A DNA stretch of 64,000 bases from Watersipora subatra (GCF_963576615.1 NC_088708.1:7688001-7752000), one strand, 5' to 3'; positions 49,999 through 61,275 are shown, counted from the stretch's first letter. A program made the numbers and translations. The notes: generated by a model not told the origin, from the letters alone.

Positions 49999-50017
49999 AT
50001 CCCACCGCTGCCACCAC
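49999..50017 (-). promoter_or_regulatory. Primer-binding-site-like motif
   Basis: TGGTGGCAGCGGTGGGATA on the minus strand, just 5' of the gag-like ORF. TGG followed by a GC-rich stretch is the usual form of a primer-binding site complementary to a tRNA 3' end in gypsy-type elements. The priming tRNA was not determined. The bases just upstream (CTTCA) could be an LTR end. Confidence 0.4.
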
Positions 50018-51236
50018 TGAAGTAAAATCAGGGCAACTCCCGAACTAGGCCAAGCAGGAACTGATGCTTGGTTATAGAAGCTTAGGCACCTCCAATTCAA
50101 CTAGCCTTCCATCACTGCCGGCGTAATAGCCATTAATACCGACTCACTATCACAGCCGATAGCAGACTGTGAATATACCGACGCAACCCCAACAAAAGCC
50201 GATAAATCAGACTCTGTATAACAGCCGATAGCAGACTGTGTATATACCAGCGCAACTCCAACAAGAGCCAATAATACAGACTATATATTACAGCCGATAG
50301 CAGACTGAATACATACCAGCGCAACTCTAACAAGAGCCGATAAATGCAAACTCTATATATTACAGCCAATAGCAGACTGTATAGAGACCAGCGCAACTCC
50401 AGCAAGAGCCGATAAATCAGACTCTATATACTGCAGCCGATAGCAGACTATATATATACGTATATACTAGCTCGACTCTACCAAGAGCCGATAAATGCAG
50501 ACTCTATACATACAGCTGATAGCAGACTGTATATATACTAGCGCAACTCCAACAAGAGCCAATAAATCAGACTCTATATAACAGCCGATAGCAGACTGTG
50601 TATAGACTAGCAAGCCAAGCTGTCTAAGTTACAAAAAAGATGTGTTGTACTTGAATAAATTTATTGTGATATCATAGTATGTCTCATCATGCTAGCCAAG
50701 TCTCGACTCCCCTCAAATGCAAAAACAACTGTTTATATAAGCGAGCAGAAGCAAACTCAACATATGATTGGTGGTTACAAGTAGTTGAAATTTGTAGGTC
50801 AAAACGGCAGTTACTTTTCAAAAAAACAAACGCCATTTACAAGTTAATACATAATATAAAAATCTTGTTACATTTTTGTAATACATTAATTAATATGAAA
50901 AAAAAGTTAATAATAAAACAAAGAACCAACGAATATTCTTTTTTGAAGTTCAGAGGATTTTCTGCTTGTAAGCCCAAGATAGTGGGCGCCTTATAATTCC
51001 TAAAGCGGGTGCATTTTAGCTTGCATTTATTCCGTTCTTCGTTAGCCGTTGGAACTTGAATTCTTTAGTTAGATAAATAAGCCCTGATTAACTCGCTAGT
51101 CTAGTTTTAGTCCTTGCCCCCGTCCTTTCTTCGGCCCTTCTCAGTGTCGCCGAGATTTAATGAGGAGTCGTCCTTTTGCTTAAGTGGTAAAAAGTCTTTT
51201 TCGTAAATTTACTACACTGCTTCAAGTTTGTGTTAC
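50018..51236 (-). mobile_element. Putative LTR with an internal minisatellite
   Basis: If the primer-binding-site call is right, the adjoining upstream sequence should be an LTR. On the minus strand a TGTAACA start near 51236 and a CTTCA end at 50018 would bound about 1.2 kb with TG...CA ends. It contains a 70-bp tandem array (50150-50615). No second LTR is visible to confirm the limits, so this is tentative. Confidence 0.25.
50150..50615. repeat. Minisatellite, unit about 70 bp
   Basis: About six or seven copies of a unit containing AGCCGATAAATCAGACTC, CAGCCGATAGCAGACTG and CCAGCGCAACTCCAACAAG. Each unit itself holds two AGCCGATA-type halves, suggesting an older duplication. Confidence 0.9.
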
Positions 51237-52240
51237 ATTATCATCTCATTTTTAAGTGTCAGTATAGTTACACATAGCAAGAATTTAGTATTTATGACTA
51301 TTGTGAAACAGTCATAAATTGCCCACCTCATAATCTGGTTAGATACAAAATTAACCGAGTACTCAACTGTTGATTCAAGTTTTAATGCTTTATAAGTAAG
51401 TATTAAAAACTAACAGAAGGATCTAGGAATAGAATTGAGTGGCATTCAAACTGGTTGTTTCTTATCTTTGAAATATGTCCAACTCTGCTTCCTAAATACG
51501 TTTTGCATTTTGCATTACAAGGTCTCTAAGTTTTACACAAAAACATACCTATTAAAGTTTAACATATCGATACCTTGTATCTTTAAAACAGATAACTATT
51601 TAGTTGATAGCAGCACCAACTGAAAAGCTTCCATAACACCAGCATTACTAGAGTAGTTACTAAGATCTAAATGACAAAATCTGTTATAATGAAAAAATAG
51701 CTAGCAATTCTGGGTATGAAGTAAATGGTGTCTCTAAAGTGGGCTGAGTGAATATTTGTTAAACTTTTACCAGTCTCTTTTTTTATACGATTCATGCAAA
51801 GTAAAACCAGTCATTTCTTCTCTCCCCCAAATTTATTTTCTGTTTCATTAGTAATCGAGTTTCATTAGTACACCATGAGCAACCTTTAATACTAGTAGCT
51901 TATTTATAAGGCTTACTTAGTAAATAGAGTCTTTGGTGTTACATATTGTATAAAACTTCAAGGTCTTAGCACTCCTAGTCTGTTTTTGTTGTTGTTTAGT
52001 GTAAGAAGTTGCATATTGTTGTATCAACAATATTTGAGCTCTTTTTTCCTTGATACCTGCTTCCGTATAAAGTAATTTATATTAATGCTAGTAATTTTGC
52101 CTACCACGTATAACTAACAGAACGCTGTTTACTGTTTTGGTATGAATAGGCAGTAGCTACTACTATCAGTTGTCATGCCTTCTATTTACACCAGTTATGC
52201 CAAGTGCTCTGTTATTCTTTGCTATGGCTTTGCTGTAGGG
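51237..52240. other. Spacer upstream of PRPF38A
   Basis: AT-rich DNA with no supported gene. The PRPF38A promoter and 5' untranslated region should lie toward the right end; no TATA box or known motif stands out. Confidence 0.5.
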
Positions 52241-55200
52241 ATGGCCAATCGAACAGTGAAAGATGCACATACCGTTAAAGGGACTAATCCTCAGTATTTG
52301 ATAGAGAAGATAATTCGCTCCAGAATATATGAGTCTAAATTCTGGAAGGAACAATGTTTTGCACTGTCTGGTAAGTTCATGCTACTGTCGTTCTATGGTA
52401 TTTAGTTGTCAGGTCACTCAGAGTCAGGTCACTCAGACCTTCAGCTTTGCCTATTCAATTCGTAACTTCGTTCATTAATATTACAGTACAGTCTAACGAG
52501 TACAGGCTTCTGAGAGTCTCATGAAAAATTGGCGTTTGAACAAAAGATTCGTGATTTAGCTTCACTGTAGACCAAAAGTTTAAAACTCAAACATCTCCAG
52601 GAAAAAGGGCTCGCTTACCAACAGATGGCTCTCTTTTTTATCGTTAGTATTCAACTGTTGTATGCAGACCTACGAAATACCGACAGTGTTTTGTTTGGCG
52701 TAGCTTATTATTTTATTGGAATAAAACACAAGCTGTTTCTACACATTTTCGTATAACACAGTTCTGATAGCACCAGTTTGAGGTACAGGGTTGCTAAAGT
52801 TACTGCAATACATTTCCTAGCCTAACTTCTCTAATAATAGACTATTTGTGCAAAGTTCAATTACTACTATTTTTATATGGAAACGCATAAGTCTTTTTCG
52901 GTCTTGAAACAGATGAAAATTTTATATCGAAGTTTGAAAAATCACTGTTTCCTGTAGCCTTCTAGAATGAGTTGTGGTTGAAAACTGAGTTTTCATATTT
53001 GAAAGGCTTTATGTTATAAACACAACACAATAAGCAGTTTTTTAACTTGTGAACTGGCAGATGTTTGTTGGCAGGTTTGCTGCTGTGATAGAGACTAAAG
53101 TATTTTCGACCTTCAACTACAGGCTATATCCTTCAATTTAAACCATAACTGTCACGAACAACTTTTATCGTATTTATTAGGTAAATCAGACACGCTGATT
53201 CCGATTTTGTACTCAAAATAAAGATTAGTCCACTAACCTTCAAAGTCATTTAGGCTTTTTTAAAGCGTTTCAATGTTCGTTTCGAAAACAACACAATCGG
53301 CATTACAAGCTCTGACCATAAATATGTGACGAAACCTAGCTTTTTCAGGAACGGAAGTTAGGAATGTTTAGTCCGATTTAGAATAATAGAGATTGGTGTC
53401 TTAAAACCCATTGTTATCTAAATCCAGCCTGTTAAATAATTTCAGTTTTTTATGAAAGGTATATAAACTATTTAAAATTGCTCGTAGCTTGTTACATGAC
53501 GTTTAAATGGGCTGAACGCCGAGAAAAGTGAACTTAAAAAGCGCGGTTTTATCACAAGCTAGCGTTGTTATCGCGCTTTTTTAAATATGCAATGCTAAAT
53601 AGCTTATCTACCTTTCAGAAAAGACTTATATTATTTTTAAGGCTTAATTTAGATAATAATGGATTTTGAAACACCCATCTCTATTATTATTCTAAATCGG
53701 TCTAAACATCCCTACATAGCTTCTGTTCCTAAAAAGCTAGGTTACATCACGTATTTATGGGCGGAGCTTGTTATGCCGATCGTGTTGTTTTCGAGACCGA
53801 TATTAAAACGCTGTAAAAAAGCCTTCATTACTCTGAATGTTAGTGGACGAATCTTTATTTTGAGTACAAAATCGGAATCAGCGTGTCTGATTTACCTAGT
53901 AAATACGATAAAAGCTGTTCGTGACAGTTATGGTTTAAGTTACTAAACAATTGTTGGTGGTTGGATGTCACTCTCGGTTGCATCTTGCACTTTCTAAATT
54001 CTAATAAAGCATTCACTTTGTCTGTAGCCGAGCTTCTTGTGGACAGGGCCATAGAGCTGAGGTATATTGGTGGTCACTATGGTGGCAATGTAAAACCAAC
54101 ACCATTTCTCTGTCTAATATTAAAGATGCTACAGATACAACCTGACAAAGACATCATCATAGAATTTATCAAGAATGATCACAAGTTAGTAGCTCATTGA
54201 GCCATTTTGTTAGTACACATCTAACTAGGCCATAGTATTCCAGGACAAATTTGCCACTCTTAAGTTGTATTATTCACAATATCTGGATTACCACTAAACT
54301 TGATGTGTATATTGACAGGTATGTTCGTGCTCTGGGCGCCTTTTACATGAGGATGACAGGCTCTTCCTTAGACTGCTACAAATACCTCGAACCTTTGCTT
54401 AATGACTACCGGAAAATTAGAATGCAAAATAAAATGGGAGGTAAGAAAAAATATTGGCGTCGTTTGCTCGGCCAGCTGCACTTTGATTGTTGCTTTAGTT
54501 TGGAATTATGTCGTCTTCTTCAGGCTATTTAATACTTTCCACCATGTCTTCTGATCTTAACTCTTTTTTTGCACTTCTGAGCTAGTCGATATTAGCGTCC
54601 AAACAATTTTTTAAGCAGGGCAAAACTTTTATTACGCGTTGCATTTCGCACAAATGATGATAAACGTTTAGCTGCATGTGCGCTAAGTACAACTTTTAGC
54701 CTAAAACTAGTTGTTCATATACCATCGTAAATGTAAGCCTTTTTTACAAAGTACTTTTGTCAAAGTATTAAGATCGCGTTAAACAAGGAACTACTATTAG
54801 TCTAGTTATTAATTATTTCTATGGTGTTGCTTTTTAAGTTTTAACGAAAAAACTGAAAGTTTTTGAGTTGGAAAACAAACTACGATACGAACAGAAACAA
54901 TGAAAAAATAAATTGTTATCGATGTAACTGAACCATTATGGATGATTTATGGACGATTTTATGGACACTCTTCTACTGATCACTTGCTATTACGGGTTCG
55001 TAAAGATCAAGAATGTCAAAGTGGCCGACAAATGAAGGTGGCATTCAATTACATGGTGGCGCTCTATTTTTCAACCCTTATCTATAGTGGCATTCAAATA
55101 GAGGTGGTGTTCAAATAAAGGTGTCATTCAATTAGAGGTTTTATGGTAAATCCGATTTACAACCCCAAATTGTTTCTGAATGAGTCAGAGTTCTTTTAAT

Positions 55201-58200
55201 GAATGTTTGTTTATTTCATATTGTTATTGCATTAATTTAGCCTGTAGACCAGTTCAAGGTAAGTTACTCAAATCCATTAGGTAATTGTTCTACTACCCGT
55301 GTAATGCCCGGCATTCGGCTAGTAATATCATAAGATTGGGTTACATACTTTGTAGTAGCAAAGCAAAGATGTATATACCTAATAGTAATATAACATAGAA
55401 TTATGTACCTAATAGTAGCATATAGTTATATTACTAATAGTAGCATAACGTGGAGTTATACACCTAATAGTAATATAGCCAGGAACTAGGGCTCTGTCTT
55501 CTGAGAGAAGCTTTGCTATTTATATGAATGTCAGAGTTAGTCTAGGTTTGATTGTTTCGTGATAGTATTTGCTATAGACAAAAAGGAAGGAGCCAAACAG
55601 CTACAGCTCTATCTCTGAAACTCTAAAGTAAACTTTGCGGCAGTAAATATAAAACACTTTAACAAAATATGCAATTTTCTGTAATGTCCATTTAAAAATA
55701 TATGTTCAATTTATTGTTGTCTAACCTGTGGGAAAAACTCCAAATTTATAGCTTTACTGAATCTTGCGTGCCCGATTTATCTTGCCTTGAAAACATGAAT
55801 TTTTAACTTTTCAAAAGCTAATTTTAGCAAGGCCATAAGCTGACAGATTCCATCCGCATTATTGGCATTTTACAAGCGCCCTTGAATAGTGCTAAACTTG
55901 TTCATTTGTTTGAGTATATGAGACAAATGATGTTACCAGTTTTCTCATATTCCGTTGCAACTTAACTGCTAATCATGCGATTCCAAGCTTTCTGTGTCAA
56001 CAATTGAATAAATTAGTAAGAAGTGGTTCCTCATGAAAGAGTTACTTGCATAGATAATCGATGGGTAGTAACTATTTGTAATATCTGCTCAGAGCTCACT
56101 CAGGACTAGTATGGCACTATTTGTGTTCATTGTAATTGAATATAATACTTCAATCATCTTTGCTATGCACATCATCCTGTGTTGTTTCTCATTTTTTACA
56201 GACTTTGAATTGTCTCACATGGATGAGTTTATCGACTCACTCCTGCGAGAAGACAGGGTGTGCGACTGTATACTACCCCGTATACAGAAGAGATTGGTGC
56301 TTGAGGAAAACAACGAGCTCGATCCAAGGATAAGCGCTCTTGATGATGATATGGATGACATTGAAAGTTCAGATGAGGAGGGAGAGTTGAGGGTGGGTTG
56401 GCGTGTGCTGGTTTTGGCATAGACTGGCAATTCTCAACTACCTGCATGATGGTACATTTTTCATACAGCATAATACTGTCAGTGGTATTTTGTGTTAGCA
56501 AAAAAGATCCTTCGATACTCAGGGTTAAATTTTTTGCTGTGGTGCCATATTTTAATTACAAAATCTCGGTCTCAAAAAAATTTAATCGTGTTATCTCAAA
56601 AATAAGAAAACCTTTGATAGACCTTTCTTTAGTTTCTTTCATCCTTTTCACGCGTTCTCGGTGTGAGCATGCTTGTCTGTTCTGGTGGCATGTACTGATA
56701 TGGAATTTTTGCAAAATCGTATTGAAAATGATAAAATTTTTGAGGTATATATCGTTTGTACATTCATCAATATCAAATCATATGCAGGCAATGCTTATAA
56801 TTATGATGAAATATCACTTTCAATATCATGTTTTTCATCTGGCCAGGGGTCATGAACATACAGGCGTAAAGGTGTGCCCACTGTTGCCTATTCAAAACAC
56901 TTACATGTACACATACAATTATTTATAGGCATGCCTGTTTAGAATGAAGAATATTTTTTGCAAAAATTATGATTGTTTTTAAACAGTTCTAGGAAGATTC
57001 ATAGCTTGTTAAGGTCGATCATCAAGACCTAATGATCAACTTTGGCAGGTTATGAAACTGGCAGTAATGGACAAATAGAAGAATAATAGACAAGTACAGT
57101 CAAACATGGATAACTCGTCCACGGATAGCTCGAACACATGGTTAATTCGAACATTTCCTTTGGTCCGTTCCCACGTAATGATAAATTGCTATAGATAACT
57201 CGAACTCAACACTGTTAATTCGAACTGTTTTTTTGCCCAACGGCTACCGAAACGGTTGTTATCGCTTTAGAAAATCACTTTATTCAAAGCCATAGAGGTA
57301 AACTTCATCTTTTCGTAATTCATAAGCGTCGTTATTACCACCATCGGCAAAATATTTTTGTCAACGACTTTTCTAAAGGTTTGGTGAAATTTGATTTATA
57401 CTGCTACACGATGAATAGCACGGGCTAGCCGGGTCACGCGCGCAAGGATTTTCGCCACGCACATACAAAACAAAAATCGCATGTTGTTTTTGTTTTGTAT
57501 GTGCGTGGCGAAAATCCTTGAGTGCGTGACCTGGCTAGCCCGTGATGAATAGTTTTCCGACGTTGATTCCGTGTTGAATAAACGTCGGAATGTTGAATGT
57601 TTAAAACGTCTTAAAAATTGTTGTAATTAAACTTTAACGTTGTCTGAGCTACAAAAAACTATTCATCGTTTGACCTAAACACAGAATACGTGTGTACATT
57701 CAATAAGTATCTATTAAAAAAACGTGAGTGATATAGAATGTACCGTAAAACCTCGTAAAACTTCTTACTGAACTGCCTCGGAGTGTTGCTCTTAACGAAT
57801 CCCAGGTAAAGTAAGATAATCTTTGCATAAACTTCAAGAAAAAACGGCAAAATTGATCGTGGGTAAAACCCCAAAAGAAAAAAATGTCTTTTCTTTTGAG
57901 CATTTCAACAACGATCAAGTTTTGCCAATGTCAATCTGAAAAACGTCCTGGCAATAACATCACCTCAAACAACAAACCAATCTCAAGTGATAGAAAAATC
58001 TCTATACTTTTTCATAAAAACGTTTTAAACTTTACATTTGAAGCATTTAATTTGAAACAAGCCATTTGTGCTTTTGATTTATATTATAGTTTGTATATGT
58101 ACATGTATCTACTAATAAATAAGTAAATATATGGACTTGTGACAGTGCTCTGATAACTTGAACGCTCTGATAATTCAAACACTTTTGCTCGGTCCCTTGA

Positions 58201-61028
58201 AGTTCGAGTTATCCATGTTTGACTGTATGTGTACCTGGCGTGTTAACTAGCTTATATATAGTCTAATTTTCTTTGTTTGCACCAGTTAGTTATAATTAAC
58301 GTTTGCATGAATTTCAGATTTTTGTACATCCTTTGGATGACCAGCAAACTTAAAAACAAGATTGTCATTTATTAACATGGAAAATTTGTCCAAGTAGTCA
58401 ATTTTAGACTTCGGTGATGAATTTGCTAATAATTTTTTTCAAGTTCATGTATTGGTTATTCACACAGCAAAATGTTGTTGAGCAAAGAAAAACATTTCAT
58501 GCGTAATTTTTGAAAACTCACTATACAGTTTTGATAAATTTCGCATACATTTGCTGGAGTAAAAAACTGTACTTTCTCATTTAGCATACAAAAACTAGAT
58601 CAACTACACATATTATCAGTTTTGATGCATTCTGGGTATACAAACTGATAATTGTGGAGGTTAGGACTACCGGGTGAAAATTAGTAGGTTGCCAGCTTTG
58701 CTCTGATGAGTAATATTCCTAACCAAATAGATTATTACATACAAGATTTATCAGATATTCTGGCCCTATTCTAGTGCTTGTGCTCTATAGTTTTAACCAT
58801 TGTTTTCTGTGAAGGCAAAATTCATCAAATATAGCAAGTTACCCTCTGCATGTGGAATGCCAGAGGAGCAACTATTTGCTCGGTTTTCCAATACGTATTC
58901 CTGTAAAGGAAATCCTGGCGTCAAGCTGCATGGTGGTAGATTGCTCATATTCTGATTGCCACTTGACGTTGCTTGTCGCTTTTGTAGTCTTTTATAAATA
59001 TCAGCTTAATGTGTCTGCAGTTCAAATTTTGCAGTTTTTTGATGCTTAGGAAATGGCTGCAAAGCAACGAGAGCGAGAAAGCCCCCGTAGACGATCTCCT
59101 GTGAGGAAGCGAAGCAGGTCGCCTCAGGCAAGACGAAGAGACAGGCATGACAATAGACATGGAGGACATGACAGGGACCGACACAGACGGTCTAGGGAAC
59201 GTGATAGGGGTGTCAGGGATGATCGGGGTGTCAGGGATGATCGGGGTATCAGGGATGATCGAGGTATCAGGGATGATCGGGGTGTCAGGGATGATCGGGG
59301 AGAAAGAGATCGTGGAGAAAGAGACAGAAAACGACCTCGCTCGAGATCACCAAAACGAAGTGATCGACCAAGGTAAGGCAGGCTCACATAAAAATATTTA
59401 ACTAACATTGTTGAATTGTCGAGCTCTACGTACTAATTGTCCCAGTTGAATTATGAATATGGCGCCTGGGAAGCGATATGACACGCGTTGCCTTGGTTCA
59501 ATTCTAGTAGATATCCCCAAACTCAGCTGTACTGGTCAGGTGTTTCAACTCGATGCCATTTAATATTTGGACTAATGTTACACACTAGTCGTATCGATGT
59601 TTGACATTTTTATAATATCAATTTTGGCATTAAACACCATAGGACAATGATATTCGAAGTTAGCGCACTTGCAACTAAAAACAATGCAAAAGCCCAATCC
59701 AATATGTTCATGACACATACAAGGTCTGCACTTTAAACTCCCAAACGGTTTTTGATTTATTTTCATCAACAATAGTAATTAAACAAAAGGAAAAAGCTAG
59801 ACATGTGATGAAGCCCATAATACACATTAGCATAGCTAGCCGTGGCGTCGGGCTTGTCATCATTGCATAATCAAGATCAATTCTATGAATAATTAGCTTT
59901 TATTCACTTATTAAAAGATGTAATTTAAGTTGTTTCTTCAAACTGACCACCTCTATTTTTTCTATAGTATTAGTGAGTTGGTTCCAAAAATGACCTGTTG
60001 GTAATCCAACCTGCGATGGCCTGCACGGGAAGATTGTGGGAGATTTAGACAGAAATTTGAGAACCTAGTTTGATATATTGTGGAAGAGATGTAATTGCAA
60101 TAAAATTTATGATGGGCTAAAAGTATAATGTAGTATGAATATAGTGATCTGATAGGTAGTATGGATGAATTGAAAAGAGATTTGGTGTAGATGAGGTTTT
60201 TTGTGAATGGTTCTACCATGCGCTTTTGAAGTGTTATCAACTTCGTAAGATGGGTGGGAGGTGCTTTGTCCCATGCCTCAATGCAATATGAAAGTTTGGA
60301 ATTAACCATGGAATTGTATAACGAAAGCAGAGGTTTGTGAGGTAAATATTCAGATGTGCAGTCGATCAAGTCTGATAAGGATCTGTTGTTTTAGTAAATA
60401 TTCGATGCATTTTTTCCAAGTGAGATTAGAATCGATGAAAATACCAAAGAATTTTATTTGATCTGTTTGACAAATTGGTTTGTTGAAAATGAAAAGGGAC
60501 GAGTGCTATCTAGATGAGATTAGTTTCTGTTTTTTTTAGTAGCATGAGAAACTAGTCTTATCAACATTTAAGGTGAGTTTGTTATAACTCACCTTAAATT
60601 TTGTTATATGAACTACATGTAATAAGAAATATTTAGAAGTACGCAACATGCCTTATGATTCACATTTGTTTTCAGCATCTACCTTACAATGCTTGTTTCA
60701 ATTCGTGATTACGTTGACTTTGAACCAAATCTGCTCATTGATTTGTTTATTTATATAAAGACTTAGATTATGTAGCAATAGCTGTGTTTCTTTGTCTGCT
60801 TACATTAAAATACCATCTAACATCTAATTTATTTGTTAATATCAAGATGATATTTATGGATTTTTGAGTAATCATGAGGTCTTGTATCAGATTAATTTTC
60901 AAACACTGCCTTGCAGCAGGAGACATAGGTCACGGGAACGTGGAGGAGCAAGCTCAAAAGACCAACTTGATATTGAAGAAGCTAATGCATTGCGAGCGAA
61001 ACTGGGACTGGCACCACTACGCCCTTGA
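52241..61028 (+). CDS. PRPF38A: Pre-mRNA-splicing factor 38A
   Basis: Six exons, all in phase with GT-AG sites: 52241-52370, 54028-54184, 54319-54440, 56202-56392, 59050-59372 and 60920-61028, giving 343 residues (human about 312). The start is fixed by MANRTVKDAHTVKGTNPQYL, nearly identical to human. The PRP38 domain follows: IIRSRIYESKFWKEQC, ELRYIGGHYGGNVKPTPFLC, MLQIQPDKDIIIEFIKN, LGAFYMRMTGSSLDCYKYLE and MDEFIDSLLREDRVCD. Then come an acidic stretch (DDDMDDIESSDEEGE) and an RS/RD-rich tail. PRPF38A is a component of the B-stage spliceosome; that is family knowledge. Oddities are a six-residue RD repeat (RGVRDD-like, about five copies) encoded by an 18-bp minisatellite in exon 5, a NAGNAG acceptor before exon 6, and a C-terminal EEANALRAKLGLAPLRP motif resembling the Hub1-interaction element HIND. 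The human protein ends differently, so exon 6 may be ancestral or gained. Confidence 0.96.
53138..53938. mobile_element. Foldback element, arms about 295 bp, PRPF38A intron 1
   Basis: The segment at 53138-53430 is closely complementary to 53640-53938, separated by a loop of about 210 bp. Outer ends are TTAAACCATAACTGTCACGA and its complement; inner ends near GGCTTAATTTAGATAATA. Arm identity looks high. An RNA of the intron could form a very long hairpin 90 bp before exon 2. It is a MITE/foldback type; the family is unknown. Confidence 0.85.
55014..55148. mobile_element. MITE end fragment related to 31873-33812
   Basis: This contains GGTGGCGCTCTATTTTTCAA, TAGTGGCATTCAAATAGAGG and ends TTAGAGGTTTTATGG. 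Reverse complemented it matches the left end of the element at 31873. A single end is present in PRPF38A intron 3. Confidence 0.6.
55370..55490. repeat. Degenerate tandem repeat
   Basis: Four imperfect units of about 33 bp with TACCTAATAGTAATATA and AGCATA variants, in PRPF38A intron 3. Confidence 0.6.
57097..58225. mobile_element. Tigger/pogo-like element with perfect 20-bp-plus terminal repeats
   Basis: The left end CAGTCAAACATGGATAACTC matches the reverse complement of the right end exactly for 21 bp, and both sides carry TA (57095-57096 and 58226-58227). Subterminal AACTCGAAC and AATTCGAAC motifs recur at both ends. It is about 1.13 kb with no transposase. It contains the hAT-like MITE at 57419-57544 and sequence related to the foldback at 44024-44412. 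It lies in PRPF38A intron 4. Confidence 0.85.
57419..57544. mobile_element. 126-bp hAT-like hairpin MITE with 8-bp target duplication
   Basis: Near-perfect inverted arms start CACGGGCTAGCCGGGTCACG and, on the other side reverse complemented, CACGGGCTAGCCAGGTCACG. They continue with only about three mismatches through AAGGATTTTCGCC and CATACAAAACAAAAA. Exact 8-bp direct repeats ATGAATAG flank it at 57411-57418 and 57545-57552. Eight-base duplications fit hAT transposases. It is inserted within the Tigger-like element, so it is younger. Confidence 0.9.
59200..59310 (+). repeat. 18-bp coding minisatellite in PRPF38A exon 5
   Basis: Units of GGGGTGTCAGGGATGATC encode Arg-Gly-Val-Arg-Asp-Asp (with Ile or Glu variants). 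Because 18 is a multiple of three, copy changes keep the frame. The stretch lengthens the RD-dipeptide tail. Confidence 0.9.
59960..60590 (-). pseudogene. LINE 3' fragment in PRPF38A intron 5
   Basis: The minus strand shows DKTSF, then TDQIKFFGIFIDSNLTWKKC (the usual K-FLGV-ID--L-W block), a frame change, then LYNSMVNSKLSYCIEAWDKA, LQKRMVEPFTKN and an arginine/tyrosine-rich end. This is the C-terminal part of a CR1/Jockey-type reverse transcriptase ORF. It is 5'-truncated, antisense to PRPF38A and frame-shifted. Confidence 0.8.
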
Positions 61029-61098
61029 GCACTTAAGTTATGACTTGTCATTATAATACACAATACATCAGAACACAAAGTTAATTTGCTACATGATA

Positions 61099-61104
61099 TT
61101 TATT
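61099..61104 (-). terminator. Polyadenylation signal of the convergent gene
   Basis: AATAAA on the minus strand, 15 bp past the stop at 61119-61121, within the interval between the two facing stop codons. Confidence 0.55.
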
Positions 61105-61118
61105 TCACATGGTCAAAT

Positions 61119-61206
61119 CTACTTGGATTTCAACATCTTTGAAGCCTTGCCATAGAGTTGATTCCTCATCCCGCGTCTTGCTTGTTTGGCTTTCATGAGT
61201 TTGTAC
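61119..61206 (-). CDS. Last coding exon of an unidentified convergent gene
   Basis: A minus-strand acceptor (CTGTTGTAG) opens a frame encoding YKLMKAKQARRGMRN and then QLYGKASKMLKSK before a TAG stop. It is 28 residues, very basic, with one leading base from the previous exon. An AATAAA follows 15 bp later. Basic lysine-rich tails like this are common in nucleolar and ribosome-assembly proteins, but I do not recognise the protein. Upstream exons should lie between 61207 and the window edge or beyond; I could not identify any. Confidence 0.6.
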
Positions 61207-61275
61207 CTACAACAGTGGAAGGGAAGAGGGCTAAATCATTGTTAAGTCACAGCATACAGCCAAACCTCAACATAC

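Noticed and set aside
56398-56928. 176-residue plus-strand frame after PRPF38A exon 4
   Set aside because: It begins across the exon 4 donor, continues into intron 4, and has no recognisable domain or codon bias.
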